Assembly (NCBI RefSeq): GCF_029968095.1
Contig: NZ_JASCIR010000001.1
Coordinates: 372,001-436,000, forward strand
DNA length: 64,000 nucleotides
Direction of reading: 5' to 3'
DNA from: Streptomyces solicavernae
Lineage (GTDB): Bacteria; Actinomycetota; Actinomycetes; Streptomycetales; Streptomycetaceae
Within the stretch, counting starts at the first letter, position 1. Every line of letters starts with the position of its first letter. Shown piece by piece: positions 16,254-26,483 of this stretch. The notes under the pieces were generated by a model. It searched no databases and was not told the origin of the DNA. It worked only from the letters and a program-made list of their open reading frames with translations. A program made the translations under genes and the position numbers.

Positions 16254-17363
16254 TCAGCTCCTCGTGGTTGCGGCGGGTTCGGGAGGCGTGCCGTCGCCGA
16301 AGGGGCGGCCGCCGAGGGCCTCGCGGCCGTGCGGGCTGTGCCAGGCGTCCAGGTCGGGGCCGAGGGGGACGATGCCGGTGGGGTTGATGCCGGTGTGCAC
16401 CTGGTAGTAGTGCCGCTTGATGTGTTCAAAATCAACGGTGTCGCCGAAGCCGGGCGTCTGGTAGAGGTCGCGGACGTACGCCCACAGGACCGGGTCCTCG
16501 GCGATCTTGTAGCGGTTGCACTTGAAGTGGCCGTGGTAGACGGCGTCGAACCGGACGAGGGTGGTGAAGAGCCGGATGTCGGCCTCGGTGATGGTGTCGC
16601 CGACCAGGTAGCGGCGGTCGGCCAGGCGCTGCGAGACCTGTTCGAGGCGGCGGAACACGTCCCGGCAGGCCTCCTCGTACTCGCTCTGCTCGCGGGCGAA
16701 CCCGGCGCGGTACACGCCGTTGTTGACGTCGCGGTAGATGCCGTCCATGACGGTGTCGATCTCGTCGCGCAGCGGCCCCGGGTAGAGGTCGGGGGCGCCG
16801 GGGCGGTGCAGGGCGGTCCACTCGGTGGCGAGGTCGAGGGTGATCCGCTGGAAGTCGTTGGTGACGAGCTTGCCGCTGGGCACGTCGACGATCGCGGGCA
16901 CGCTGACCCCGCCCGGGTAGTCCCGCTCGCGCGCGTCGTACGCCTCGTGGAGGTAGCGGATGCCGAGCACCGGGTCGCGGCCGCCGGGATCGAGGGTGAA
17001 GCGCCAGCTGCGGTCGTCCTGGATGGGGTCGGCGACGGCGAGGGACAGGGCGTCCTCCAGGCCGAGGAGGCGCCGCGAGACCAGGGCGCGGCTGGCCCAG
17101 GGGCAGGCGCGGCTGACGACGAGCCGGTAGCGGCCGGGCTCGACGGGCCAGCCGTCGCGGCCGTCGGCGGTGATGCGGTCGGCGAAGTGGCTCTTGGACC
17201 GCTTGAACTTCTTGTGCCCGTACGCGGCGTTGCCGTCGGTGGCGGGGCTCCCCGCGTCCTCGGGGGCGCTTCCGGTGCGGTCGGGAGAGCCGTCGGTGGA
17301 GCCGTCTGTGGAACTGTCGGTGGAGCTGTCGGTGGAGCTGTGGGAGGCGGTGTCAGGGTTCAC
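16254..17363 (-). CDS. xi-class glutathione S-transferase / glutathionyl-hydroquinone reductase
   Basis: A 369-residue protein of the ECM4/YqjG family, which reduces S-conjugated hydroquinones. The catalytic Cys-Pro-Trp is at residues 87-89 (LVVSRACPWASRALVSRRLL), followed by VSVPAIVDVPSGKLVTNDFQ and the helical C-terminal domain (YLVGDTITEADIRLFTTLVR). The GTG start at 17363 is inferred from homology; the preceding 46 residues are a Ser/Thr/Asp repeat tail (SSTD units) encoded by a 12-bp DNA repeat. Streptomyces makes mycothiol rather than glutathione, so the physiological thiol is uncertain. Confidence 0.9.
   Translation of the reverse strand: MNPDTASHSSTDSSTDSSTDGSTDGSPDRTGSAPEDAGSPATDGNAAYGHKKFKRSKSHFADRITADGRDGWPVEPGRYRLVVSRACPWASRALVSRRLLGLEDALSLAVADPIQDDRSWRFTLDPGGRDPVLGIRYLHEAYDARERDYPGGVSVPAIVDVPSGKLVTNDFQRITLDLATEWTALHRPGAPDLYPGPLRDEIDTVMDGIYRDVNNGVYRAGFAREQSEYEEACRDVFRRLEQVSQRLADRRYLVGDTITEADIRLFTTLVRFDAVYHGHFKCNRYKIAEDPVLWAYVRDLYQTPGFGDTVDFEHIKRHYYQVHTGINPTGIVPLGPDLDAWHSPHGREALGGRPFGDGTPPEPAATTRS
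17288..17345. repeat. 12-bp in-frame repeat in the glutathione-transferase N-terminus
   Basis: Units resembling GTCGGTGGAGCT encode repeated S-S-T-D in the minus-strand gene. Loss or gain of units keeps the reading frame. Confidence 0.65.
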
Positions 17364-17595
17364 GGCCGGTCCTCTCCGTCGCAGGTCGCACTGCGGACTC
17401 GCGCGCCGGGCTGTCTTGCCGCCCGGCTTCCGGCCCGCTCTGCCACCATCGCGGGCACAGGCCCACCCGCGCAATCACAGCGCCCGGCCCGCACCACCCG
17501 GCCTACCGCGCGGCACGCCCGTGACCAGCCACGTCGTGCCGGTGGGCGGCCTCAGGGAACTTGTCCTGACGCCACCGTAACGCCATACTGGCGCC

Positions 17596-18111
17596 ATGGA
17601 TCTCACGCCCTACGTCGACCACCTCCGCCAAGAGCTCGCCGTCGCCGCGGAGGCGGGCGGCGAGGAGAGCCGCGCGCTGGCCGAGCGCCTTTCCGCGCCC
17701 CTGGAGTCCGCCACCCGCCTGACGCTGCTCGAAGCGCTCTCGGCGGCGATGGCCGAGGTCACCCAGGAACTCGCCCCCGGCTCCGTCGACGTACGGCTGC
17801 GCGGGCGCGAGCCCGAGTTCGTGGTGACGGCTCCGGCCGGCCCCGAGCCGTACGAGGAGCGGGCCGAGGCGCCCGCGCCCGCGGCGGCGCCGTCCGCGCC
17901 GGTGGACGGGGAGGACGGCGGCACGTCGCGCATCAACTTCCGGCTGCCCGCGCACCTCAAGGCGCGGGTCGAGGAGGCGGCCGGGCGCGAGGGGCTGTCC
18001 GTGAACGCATGGCTGGTGCGGGCGGTGGCCACGGCGATGGACCCGAACACCGCGGTGCGCTCCGCCGGGCGCGGCCGCGGTCACCAGGGGTTCACGGGCT
18101 GGGTCCGCTGA
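17596..18111 (+). CDS. HicB-like ribbon-helix-helix protein
   Basis: A 171-residue protein, ATG 17596. The N-terminal half (residues 1-75) is helical (LRQELAVAAEAGGEESRALA; TRLTLLEALSAAMAEVTQEL). A Pro/Ala linker follows, then a ribbon-helix-helix DNA-binding segment at residues about 112-150 (SRINFRLPAHLKARVEEAAG; REGLSVNAWLVRAVATAM), of the type annotated as HicB antitoxin. No HicA toxin gene is next to it; the partner is the DUF4097 gene 129 bases downstream, a pairing I recall as recurrent in Streptomyces. It is probably a transcription regulator of its own operon. Confidence 0.85.
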   Translation: MDLTPYVDHLRQELAVAAEAGGEESRALAERLSAPLESATRLTLLEALSAAMAEVTQELAPGSVDVRLRGREPEFVVTAPAGPEPYEERAEAPAPAAAPSAPVDGEDGGTSRINFRLPAHLKARVEEAAGREGLSVNAWLVRAVATAMDPNTAVRSAGRGRGHQGFTGWVR

Positions 18112-18240
18112 CCGCCGCCCCCGCCCCTGCCTCCCCCGCAGCCTGCGCAGCCACCGCCCCACCGCCCCACAGCACCGCCTCACCGCCGCAGCCACCGCCC
18201 ACCGCGCACCGCCCACCGCCACCACGAGGACAGGACGGCC

Positions 18241-19077
18241 ATGCCGACTTTCGACACCCCGGAACCGATCGCGCTGACCCTGGAGTTCGACCTGGGCGCG
18301 GCGCGGATCGTCGCGGGCGCGCGCGCCGACACCGTGGTGGAGGTGCTGCCGCGGAACGGCGCGGACGACCACGACGTGCAGGCGGCGCAGCAGACCAAGG
18401 TGACGTTCGCGGGCGGCAGGCTGCTGGTCAGGGGCCCGCGGAAGCGGTCGCTCTTCGGCCGGCCCGGGAGCCTCGACATCACCGTCGAACTGCCCGCGGG
18501 CTCGGACCTGCGGGGCAGCTCCCCGATGGCCGACCTGGTCTGCGAAGGCCCGCTCGGGCACTGCGAGTTCAAGACCTCGCTCGGCGACCTCCAGGTGCAG
18601 CGGGCGGCGACGGTACGGCTGCGCACCAGCCACGGCGACCTCACCCTCGGCCGGGTCGACGGGGCGGCGGAGGTGACCGGCGCGGGCCGGATCGAGATCG
18701 GCCGGCTCGGCGCCGCGGCCACCGTGCGCAACGGCAACGGTGACACGACCGTCGGCGAGGCGGTGGGCGACCTGAAGGCCAACGCGGCCAACGGCCGCAT
18801 CTCGGTGGACGTCGCGCACGCCGCCGTCGACGCCAAGGCGGCGAACGGGCACATCCGGGTCGGGGACGTGGCGCGCGGCCGGATCACCCTGCGGACGGCC
18901 GCCGGTGACGTGGAGGTCGGCGTCCGCGAGTCGACGGCGGCGTGGCTGGACGTGAGCACGGGCGTCGGCACGGTCCTCAACTCCCTGGGCCCGGCGGAGG
19001 GGCCGGGGGCCGCGGAGGAGACGGTGGAGGTGCGGGCGACGACGAGTGCGGGGGACATTGTGGTGCGGCGCGCCTGA
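18241..19077 (+). CDS. DUF4097 beta-helix protein
   Basis: A 278-residue protein starting at ATG 18241. It consists of repeated short beta strands with alternating Gly/Asp and Val/Ile (FKTSLGDLQVQRAATVRLRT; HGDLTLGRVDGAAEVTGAGR; NGRISVDVAHAAVDAKAANG), typical of the DUF4097 right-handed beta-helix fold. There is no signal peptide, so it is likely cytoplasmic. It follows the ribbon-helix-helix gene in what appears to be a two-gene operon. The biochemical role of such cytoplasmic DUF4097 proteins is not known. Confidence 0.86.
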   Translation: MPTFDTPEPIALTLEFDLGAARIVAGARADTVVEVLPRNGADDHDVQAAQQTKVTFAGGRLLVRGPRKRSLFGRPGSLDITVELPAGSDLRGSSPMADLVCEGPLGHCEFKTSLGDLQVQRAATVRLRTSHGDLTLGRVDGAAEVTGAGRIEIGRLGAAATVRNGNGDTTVGEAVGDLKANAANGRISVDVAHAAVDAKAANGHIRVGDVARGRITLRTAAGDVEVGVRESTAAWLDVSTGVGTVLNSLGPAEGPGAAEETVEVRATTSAGDIVVRRA

Positions 19078-19114
19078 GCGGTGGGCTGCAGTCCCGCGCC
19101 TGAGCCCCCTGGCG

Positions 19115-20071
19115 TCAGTGCGGGCGGTCCCCCGCGATGGCGACGCGCTCCGCGACCCGGCGTGCGTTCCCGTAGTCGTTCACGGCGTAGTGCTGGGTGG
19201 CGCGGTTGTCCCAGAAGGCGATGTCGCCGGCCTGCCAGCGGAAACGGACCTGGAACTCCGGGACGTGCGCCTGCTGGAAGAGCAGCCGCAGCAGTTCGTC
19301 GCTCTCGGCCCGCTCAAGGCCGTGGATGCGCGTGGTGAAGGACGTGTTGACGAACAGCATGCGGCGCCCGTTCTGCGGGTGGGTGCGCACCACGGGATGG
19401 CTCACGGGCGGGAACACGTCCTGCAGCGGGGCGAGCCGCTCGGGCCCGTAGAAGCGGCGGAAGCCCGGCAGGAAGTCGTGCTCGGCGGTGGCCCGGTCGA
19501 TGCGGTCGCGCACCTCCTGCGGCAGGTTGTCGTACGCGGCCGCCATGTCCGCCCACATGGTGTCCCCGCCGCGCTCCGGCACCTCGCGCAGCTGCAGCAC
19601 CGCGCCCATGGCGGGGCGGGTCCTGAAGGTGACGTCGGTGTGCCACACGTTCTCGAAGCTGGGCGGGCCGGACGCGCCCTTGTCGAAGCGGACGACGTCG
19701 TCGCTGTCGCCCGTCTCCAGGAGCGGGTTGGTCTCCAACTCGCCCCAGTTGCGGGCGAATGCGCGCTGCTGGGCGGAGTTGAGGTGCTGCCGCCGGAAGA
19801 ACAGCACCTTCCATTCGAGCAGCGCCCGGTCCAGCTCCTCGCGCAGTGCGGGGGTCAGCGGCCGGGACAGGTCGACGCCGCTGATCTCGGCCCCGATCGT
19901 CGCGGACTGCGGTGCGACGTCGAAGAGTTCGTACGGTCGCTCCGCCACCCCGTCCGGCAGGCGGCGCAGCACGCGCCGGCCTTCGTAGAGGCCGTTCGGG
20001 GGGATTTGGGCCGGGCGCAGCGCGGGCGTGGCGGGGGTGGGGGCGGGGGTGGGTGTGGCGGTCGAGGTCAT
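19115..20071 (-). CDS. TauD/TfdA-family Fe(II)/2-oxoglutarate dioxygenase
   Basis: A 318-residue enzyme. The iron-binding facial triad is visible as His144-x-Asp146 (VWHTDVTFRTRP) and the distal His294 (WDNRATQHYAVNDY), and the 2-oxoglutarate-binding Arg lies in the following RRVAERV segment. The GAEISGVDLSRPLTPALREE block near residue 60 is the family N-terminal signature. Taurine, alkylsulfonate or sulfate-ester oxidation is the usual activity, but no sulfonate transporter is near, so the substrate is open. The first 25 residues are Thr/Pro/Ala repeats. It is monocistronic. Confidence 0.9.
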   Translation of the reverse strand: MTSTATPTPAPTPATPALRPAQIPPNGLYEGRRVLRRLPDGVAERPYELFDVAPQSATIGAEISGVDLSRPLTPALREELDRALLEWKVLFFRRQHLNSAQQRAFARNWGELETNPLLETGDSDDVVRFDKGASGPPSFENVWHTDVTFRTRPAMGAVLQLREVPERGGDTMWADMAAAYDNLPQEVRDRIDRATAEHDFLPGFRRFYGPERLAPLQDVFPPVSHPVVRTHPQNGRRMLFVNTSFTTRIHGLERAESDELLRLLFQQAHVPEFQVRFRWQAGDIAFWDNRATQHYAVNDYGNARRVAERVAIAGDRPH

Positions 20072-20435
20072 CGACGGGCTCCCGGTGACTGAGGGCGGGG
20101 CAGCACGTCCCGGATGCCGGGCCCTCGGGCGTAGGCGGGTACGCGGGTACGCGGGTGCGCAGGTACGCGGCTACGGGGGGCGGCGGATGGGGCGCGGTGC
20201 GTCCCGCCGGCGGTGGTGGAGACGGGTGGAGAAGGCGGCGGCGAGAGGGGCAGGGAGGGGAGAGAAACCCCTGGGGCGGGACGTTCGCTACAGGCCGCTG
20301 CGCGCACAGCCGCAGCGGTCCGGCACGGTGCCGGAGGGGGCTGCGGTACAGGTCAGGTGCGCGATCACGTCCTCATCCTGCGGTCCGGCACGCCTCCGGG
20401 TCAAGCCCGGACCGCAGCCCGCCGCCTCCGCCGCC
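20072..20435. other. 364-base intergenic region
   Basis: Between two minus-strand genes. It holds a tract of GCGGGTAC(G)-like repeats around 20135-20175 and the hairpin annotated at 20310. I see no coding signal or RNA gene. Confidence 0.6.
20310..20346. terminator. hairpin downstream of DUF1266 gene
   Basis: Two-step stem: CCGCAGC pairs with GCTGCGG and the inner CCGGCAC pairs with GTGCCGG, with small internal bulges. It lies about 90 bases beyond the stop of the minus-strand gene at 20436. Confidence 0.6.
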
Positions 20436-21749
20436 TCACCGTCCGCGTACCGCCGCGCCCAGGAACGGCACCGTCCGCCACGGGCTGTCCGGGTCGGTGA
20501 CGAGGGCGCGGTGGGCTTCGAGGACCGTCGTGTACCAGCTGCCGAACTCCCCCTCGTCGAAGTGCAGGCAGCGGCCGAGGACGTAGCCCGCGGAGAACTC
20601 CTCCCACGAGTGGTAGGCGGCGCGCGCCCCGGCGCCGGCCCGCTCGATCGCCTCGTACATCTCCGGCTCGGTCGCATAGCGCGCGCCGCGCCCCCAGCGG
20701 GCCATCTTCGAGGCGCGGCCGACGTCCCAGGCGGCGACGGTGCGCACGATGCCGCCGGGCGGGAGGAGTCCGTCGGCGCGGAAGCGGGCCTCGTACCGCA
20801 TGATCTTGCCGACGAGGCCGCGGAGTTCCACGACGAACGCGTCCAACTCGGCGTCCGCGCCCGGCTGGTGGTCGCCGCCGCGGCGCCGGACGCGTTCGCG
20901 GAGGGTCGCCTCGACGGTGTCGCGCCAGGCGGCCTCCTCGACGACTCCGCGGGCCGCGGGCAGCAGCCCGTCGCGGGCGGCGAGGACGAAGTCCCAGTAC
21001 CAGGGGCTGACTCGGCGGGTGAGGAGGCGTTCCTGGGTCTCCAGCCAGTCGGCGCGACTCTCCACGCCCCACGATCCGCTGAGCCGCTCGATCTCGTTGC
21101 GGAAGCCGGCGCCGTGCCAGTGCAGGGTGTTCCAGGGGTCGCCGTTGCCGTAGCAGAGGTGGGCGCCGCAGGCGAGGCCGTGCAGGAGCGGGCCGACGTC
21201 GGGGACGCCGCTGCCGCTCCGGCGGGCCAGGAGGCGGTCGCTGAAGTAGTCGGGGTCGAAGAGGTCGCAGCCCAGGTCGTACCAGGCGCCGCGCTCCTCC
21301 TCGTCGACGGCCAGCAGGAGTTGGCAGGGTGTGCCCGGGTTGACCATGAGGCACACGGCGGCGTCGGGGACGATGCGGGCGAGGCGGGCGAGGTTGGCGA
21401 ACTCGAAGACGGTCCGGGGGTGCGGACGGGGCAGCAGGCCCTCGGTGTAGACGGGCACGTAGAGGCCGTCGTCGCGCTCGCGCGAGAACATCGGGAACTC
21501 GTCCTCGCCGGCCGCGTCCGCGTCCTCGCGCCACACCGGGTAGTAGACGCCCTCGGCGGCGAGTGTGCGCAGACAGGCGTACGTGTCGTCGCGGCGGGTC
21601 AGCCGGTACAGGTGCTGCTCGACGTCGCTCGGCGCGAGCCAGCGGACGCCGTCCTCCGGGTCGGGGATCTGCGGGAAGCCCTCGTCGTGGTCCACGTCCT
21701 GCACGTCGTCCACCTGTCCCTGCACTGTTCCCCCGTCGGCCGTGTGCAT
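20436..21749 (-). CDS. DUF1266 protein with N-terminal SseB-like domain
   Basis: A 437-residue protein, ATG 21749. Residues about 50-160 (YACLRTLAAEGVYYPVWRED; FEFANLARLARIVPDAAVCL) resemble an SseB N-terminal domain. Residues about 195-420 carry DUF1266 hallmarks: a GACGLA-like GLACGAHLCYGNGDPWNTLH segment, repeated Trp and Tyr residues, and a WDVGRASKMARWGRGARYAT block, ending with a helix containing YVLGRCLHFDEGEFGSWY. There is no signal peptide. Function is unknown; in other bacteria DUF1266 proteins occur in toxin or immunity contexts, but nothing here supports that reading. Confidence 0.82.
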   Translation of the reverse strand: MHTADGGTVQGQVDDVQDVDHDEGFPQIPDPEDGVRWLAPSDVEQHLYRLTRRDDTYACLRTLAAEGVYYPVWREDADAAGEDEFPMFSRERDDGLYVPVYTEGLLPRPHPRTVFEFANLARLARIVPDAAVCLMVNPGTPCQLLLAVDEEERGAWYDLGCDLFDPDYFSDRLLARRSGSGVPDVGPLLHGLACGAHLCYGNGDPWNTLHWHGAGFRNEIERLSGSWGVESRADWLETQERLLTRRVSPWYWDFVLAARDGLLPAARGVVEEAAWRDTVEATLRERVRRRGGDHQPGADAELDAFVVELRGLVGKIMRYEARFRADGLLPPGGIVRTVAAWDVGRASKMARWGRGARYATEPEMYEAIERAGAGARAAYHSWEEFSAGYVLGRCLHFDEGEFGSWYTTVLEAHRALVTDPDSPWRTVPFLGAAVRGR

Positions 21750-21837
21750 GCCGTTCCCCCTCCGTGTCGATCTTCCGGGGGCACGCTATCGGACGCCTCC
21801 GAGGGTGCGGTCGCGCCCCTTCAGGGGCGCGGGCCAC

Positions 21838-23130
21838 TCACCGCCGAGGACCGGGAAGGCCCTCAAGGGCGAGGCGCACCGGACCGCCCTCCGGCTCGGC
21901 GACGGTCAGCCAATGACCGTACAGGGCAAAGGAGTTGCCCGTACGGAGCGGACCCTTCAAGAGTTCCGTGTGCAGGGTGCGGCCGTCCTGAGTGACCGTC
22001 AGCGCCGCTCCGCTGCGGACGGGCAGCGGTACGGAGGACCGTACGAGGAACCGGGTCGCCGCGGTGGCGTCCTTGGCGTGCGAGAGGCGGCCCGGGGTGA
22101 TCCAGCGCAGCGGCGGGGCGACCAGGAGGCGAGGGCCGGGGTCCGCCGGGGGCTCGCCCTCGTGGGCGAGGAGGCGCCGCACGGCCGCCGCGGCCGTGCG
22201 GCCCTCGGCGGCGGCGGTCGTGGCGGTCTCCACGGCGTGCAGGACGTTGCCGACGGCGAAGACCCCGGGGACGTCCGTGCGGAACCCGGGGTCGACGAGC
22301 GGACCCCGGGTGGCACGGTCCAGGCACAGGCCCGCGGCGCGCGCGAGCTCCGGCTCCGGGACGAAGTCGCCGGTGAACACGAGGGTGTCGCAGGGGAGTT
22401 GGACCGTACGGCCGTCCGCGTGGAGCAGGCGGACACCGGTCAGGCGGCCGCGGCCGAGCACCTCGGCGACCGTGGTGCGGGTGAGCAGCGGCACGGCGTG
22501 CCGGAGCCGGGCGTCGGCGGCGCGCAGCGGCGGGACCTGCGGCCGGTCGAGGTCGGTGAGCTGGGCGACGACGGTGACGCCGGCGCGGCGCAGCGTGTCG
22601 AGGGCGGCGTACGCGACAGGTTCGGCGCCGACGACGACGGCTCGGCGGCCGATGTGCTGCCCGTACAGATGCACGGCCTGCTGGAGTTCGCCGGTGGTGT
22701 AGATCCCGGCGGGCCGGGTGCCGGGCACGAGGCGGGCGGCGCGGGGGCGTTCGCGGGCTCCGGTGGCGAGGACGAGGGCGCGGGCGGTGATCCGCTCCAG
22801 GCCGTCGGGCCCGGTGACGTCGACGGTGCGGGGTGCGGGCAGGCCGGTGACGGTGACGGAGGTGCGGACGGCGGCCCCGGCGTCCGTCGCGGCGTGCAGG
22901 CGGCGGGCGGCGTAGCGGGGGCCGGTGGTCCAGGGGGTGCCGAAGCCGCCGTGGTGGCAGTGGCGCGGGGCGCCGCCCGCGTGCGGCTCGCGTTCCAGGA
23001 CCTCGACCGTGCCGCAGCCCGCGACGGCCAGGTGTGCGGCGGCGGTCAGTCCGGCGGGCCCGGCCCCGACGACCAGTACGTCGACGGTACGTGCGCGGCG
23101 CCCCTCGGCCCCGCTCGCCTCGCTCACCAC
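21838..23130 (-). CDS. GlpB-like FAD/NAD(P)-dependent oxidoreductase
   Basis: A 430-residue pyridine-nucleotide-dependent flavoprotein. A Rossmann FAD-binding motif is at the N-terminus (VDVLVVGAGPAGLTAAAHLA); a second nucleotide-binding motif lies near residue 155 (HIGRRAVVVGAEPVAYAALD), and FAVGNVLHAVETATTAAAEG is the terminal FAD motif. The last 75 residues form an extra beta domain (FLVRSSVPLPVRSGAALTVT). It starts GTG-GTG-AGC at 23130 and overlaps the preceding gene by seven bases. In glp-type clusters such proteins transfer electrons from the GlpA-like subunit. The cluster suggests this role; direct evidence is context only. Confidence 0.87.
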   Translation of the reverse strand: MVSEASGAEGRRARTVDVLVVGAGPAGLTAAAHLAVAGCGTVEVLEREPHAGGAPRHCHHGGFGTPWTTGPRYAARRLHAATDAGAAVRTSVTVTGLPAPRTVDVTGPDGLERITARALVLATGARERPRAARLVPGTRPAGIYTTGELQQAVHLYGQHIGRRAVVVGAEPVAYAALDTLRRAGVTVVAQLTDLDRPQVPPLRAADARLRHAVPLLTRTTVAEVLGRGRLTGVRLLHADGRTVQLPCDTLVFTGDFVPEPELARAAGLCLDRATRGPLVDPGFRTDVPGVFAVGNVLHAVETATTAAAEGRTAAAAVRRLLAHEGEPPADPGPRLLVAPPLRWITPGRLSHAKDATAATRFLVRSSVPLPVRSGAALTVTQDGRTLHTELLKGPLRTGNSFALYGHWLTVAEPEGGPVRLALEGLPGPRR

Positions 23131-24757
23131 GGCCTCGACTCCTCTTCGTGCCCGGTCCCTTCCTGGCGGGGCCCTTCCTGCCGGGACTCTTCCTGGCGGG
23201 GCCCTTCCTGCCTGGGTCCTTCCTGCCGGGACAGCTCACCGTCGAGCACGTCCCGCAACAGCGCCCCGCAGTGGAACCCCTGGCAGCGTCCGGCCCGTGC
23301 GCGCGTGCGCCGCCGCAGGCCGTCGAGGCCCGCCGGCGGCACCGTACTGGCCAGCGCGTCCCGGATCTCGCCGAGGGTGACCCGCTCGCAGTGGCAGACG
23401 ATGCGGCCGTAGTCGGGGTCTTCGGCGATGCGCGCCGCGTCCTGGTAGGGACGCGGGGAGCGTTCGCCGAGGTTCGGCATGCGGACCGGGGGGAGCTCCG
23501 CGCGCGGGCCCAGGTCGAGGCCCGCTTCGGCGAGGAGGCCGGTGACGTGGGCGGCGAGGGCGAGGGACGCGGTGAGGCCGGTGGAGCGGATGCCGCCGAC
23601 GGTGACGCAGTGCTGTTCCGGGCGGGCTTCGATGCGGTAGTCGTCCTCCTCGGTGGCCGCGCGGAGGCCCGCGTACACCGTGGTGACCTCCTCCTCCAGG
23701 AGTGCGGGGAGGATCCGGGCGCCCTGGGCGCGCAGCGCGGTGAGGCCCTGTTCGGTCGAGTGGGTGGCGGACTTGTCGTCCAGGTCCTCGGCGGTCGGGC
23801 CGAGCAGCACGTTGCCGAAGACGGTCGGCGCGACGAGGACGCCCTTGCCGAGCGCCGTCGGCACCGGGAGCAGGATGTGCCGTACGACGTCGCGGGCGGG
23901 CTTGTCGAAGACGATGAGCTGGCCGCGGCGCGGGGTGACGGTGAAGGCGGCGCGGCCGAGCATGCGGTCGACGGCGTCGGCGTGCAGTCCGGCCGCGTTG
24001 ACCAGCCAGCGGGCGTGCAGCGGTCCGCGCGCGGTGTGCAGGGTGTGGCCGCCGTCCGCCCGGGTGATGTTCTGCACCGGGGAGTTGAGGTGCAGGTCGA
24101 CGCCCGCGCGCACGGCCTGGGTGGCGTACGCGAGCGGGGTCGTGAACGGGCAGATGACGCTCTCGTCCGGCACCGCGAGGGCGCCGAGCGCACCGGGGCC
24201 GAGGTGCGGCTCACGGGCGTACAGCGCGTCGGCGTCGACGAGGCGGGCCGCGTCGTAACCGTTGCGGGCGGCCTTGGCGGCGAGGCCGGGCAGGGCGGCG
24301 AGCTGGTCCGCGTCCCAGGCGACGAGGAGCGCGCCGACCGGTTCGACGGGGATGCCGCACTCGGCGGCGTAGGCGTTCAGGAGCCGGTGGCCCTCGCGGA
24401 CGAGCCGGGCTTCGAGGGTGCCGGGGGTGGCGTCGAACCCGGTGTGCAGGATGGCGGTGTTGGCCTTGGACGTGCCGTCGCCGACGTCGCCGGACGCCTC
24501 GACGAGCGCGACGCGCAGGTTTGGGTGGCGGGCGAGTTCGCGGGCGATCGCGGCACCGACGACGCCCGCGCCGACGACCGCGACGTCGTAGGGGCCTTCG
24601 TACGGGGCGTCGTACGGGGCGTGGTTCGGGGCGTGGTTCGGGGCGTGGTTCGGGGCTTCGTACGGGGCGTCGTACAGGCCTTCGTACGGGGCGTCGGACG
24701 CGGCGGGGCCGGGCAGCGGGCCGTAGCGGGTGACGCGGCCCTCGGCCGTCGGGGCCC

Positions 24758-24761
<4 letters not shown>
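23124..24761 (-). CDS. GlpA-like FAD-dependent dehydrogenase with BFD-type [2Fe-2S] domain
   Basis: A 545-residue protein. The GTG start at 24761 overlaps the kinase stop in a GTGA junction. After a repetitive N-tail (residues about 23-58) comes YDVAVVGAGVVGAAIARELA, a DAO/GlpA-type FAD domain (residues about 58-430, with GGIRSTGLTASLALAAHVTG), then a bacterioferritin-ferredoxin-like domain with cysteines in VCHCERV and RCQGFHCG that can hold a [2Fe-2S] cluster. This is the architecture of anaerobic-type glycerol-3-phosphate dehydrogenase large subunits. The C-terminus is a second repeat tail of QEGPR units. Substrate is inferred: glycerol 3-phosphate or a related polyol phosphate. Confidence 0.88.
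23161..23235. repeat. five 15-bp in-frame repeats encoding QEGPR-type units
   Basis: Five consecutive 15-base units (TCCTGGCGGGGCCCT-like) at the 3' end of the minus-strand GlpA-like gene. They encode the repeated R-Q-E-G-P motif before the final EEESRPW. Confidence 0.75.
24586..24695. repeat. mixed 12/15-bp in-frame repeats at the GlpA-like N-terminus
   Basis: Units such as GTGGTTCGGGGC (three copies) and TTCGTACGGGGCGTC encode NHAP, YDAP and YEGP tetrapeptide-like repeats ahead of the FAD-binding motif. Family members normally start directly at this motif, so the tail is an expansion. Confidence 0.75.
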
Positions 24762-26296
<1,535 letters not shown>

Positions 26297-26318
26297 TCCT
26301 GGAACCGACCCCGACAGA

Positions 26319-26328
26319 CTTGATCAAG
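26319..26328. promoter_or_regulatory. CTTGATCAAG palindrome in divergent spacer
   Basis: A perfect 10-base palindrome in the AT-richer part of the spacer between the FGGY kinase operon and the gene at 26484. It could be an operator for a missing glp-type regulator; only symmetry supports it. Confidence 0.35.
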
Positions 26329-26483
26329 ACATTTCCCCGTACCCGGCCAGAATCGGAATCTTCCGCTCTACACTGATCGCCGACCAACCAGGCCCTGCCG
26401 TACGGGAGTTCGGGCAACGTCGCCCGGACGGCCCGCGCACGGTCCTGCCCGCCCTCGGGGAAGAGGGGTTGACCAGAGGATTC

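Noticed and set aside
17596..18111. HicAB toxin-antitoxin system
   Set aside because: The protein resembles HicB only in its ribbon-helix-helix part and no HicA-like toxin gene lies on either side.
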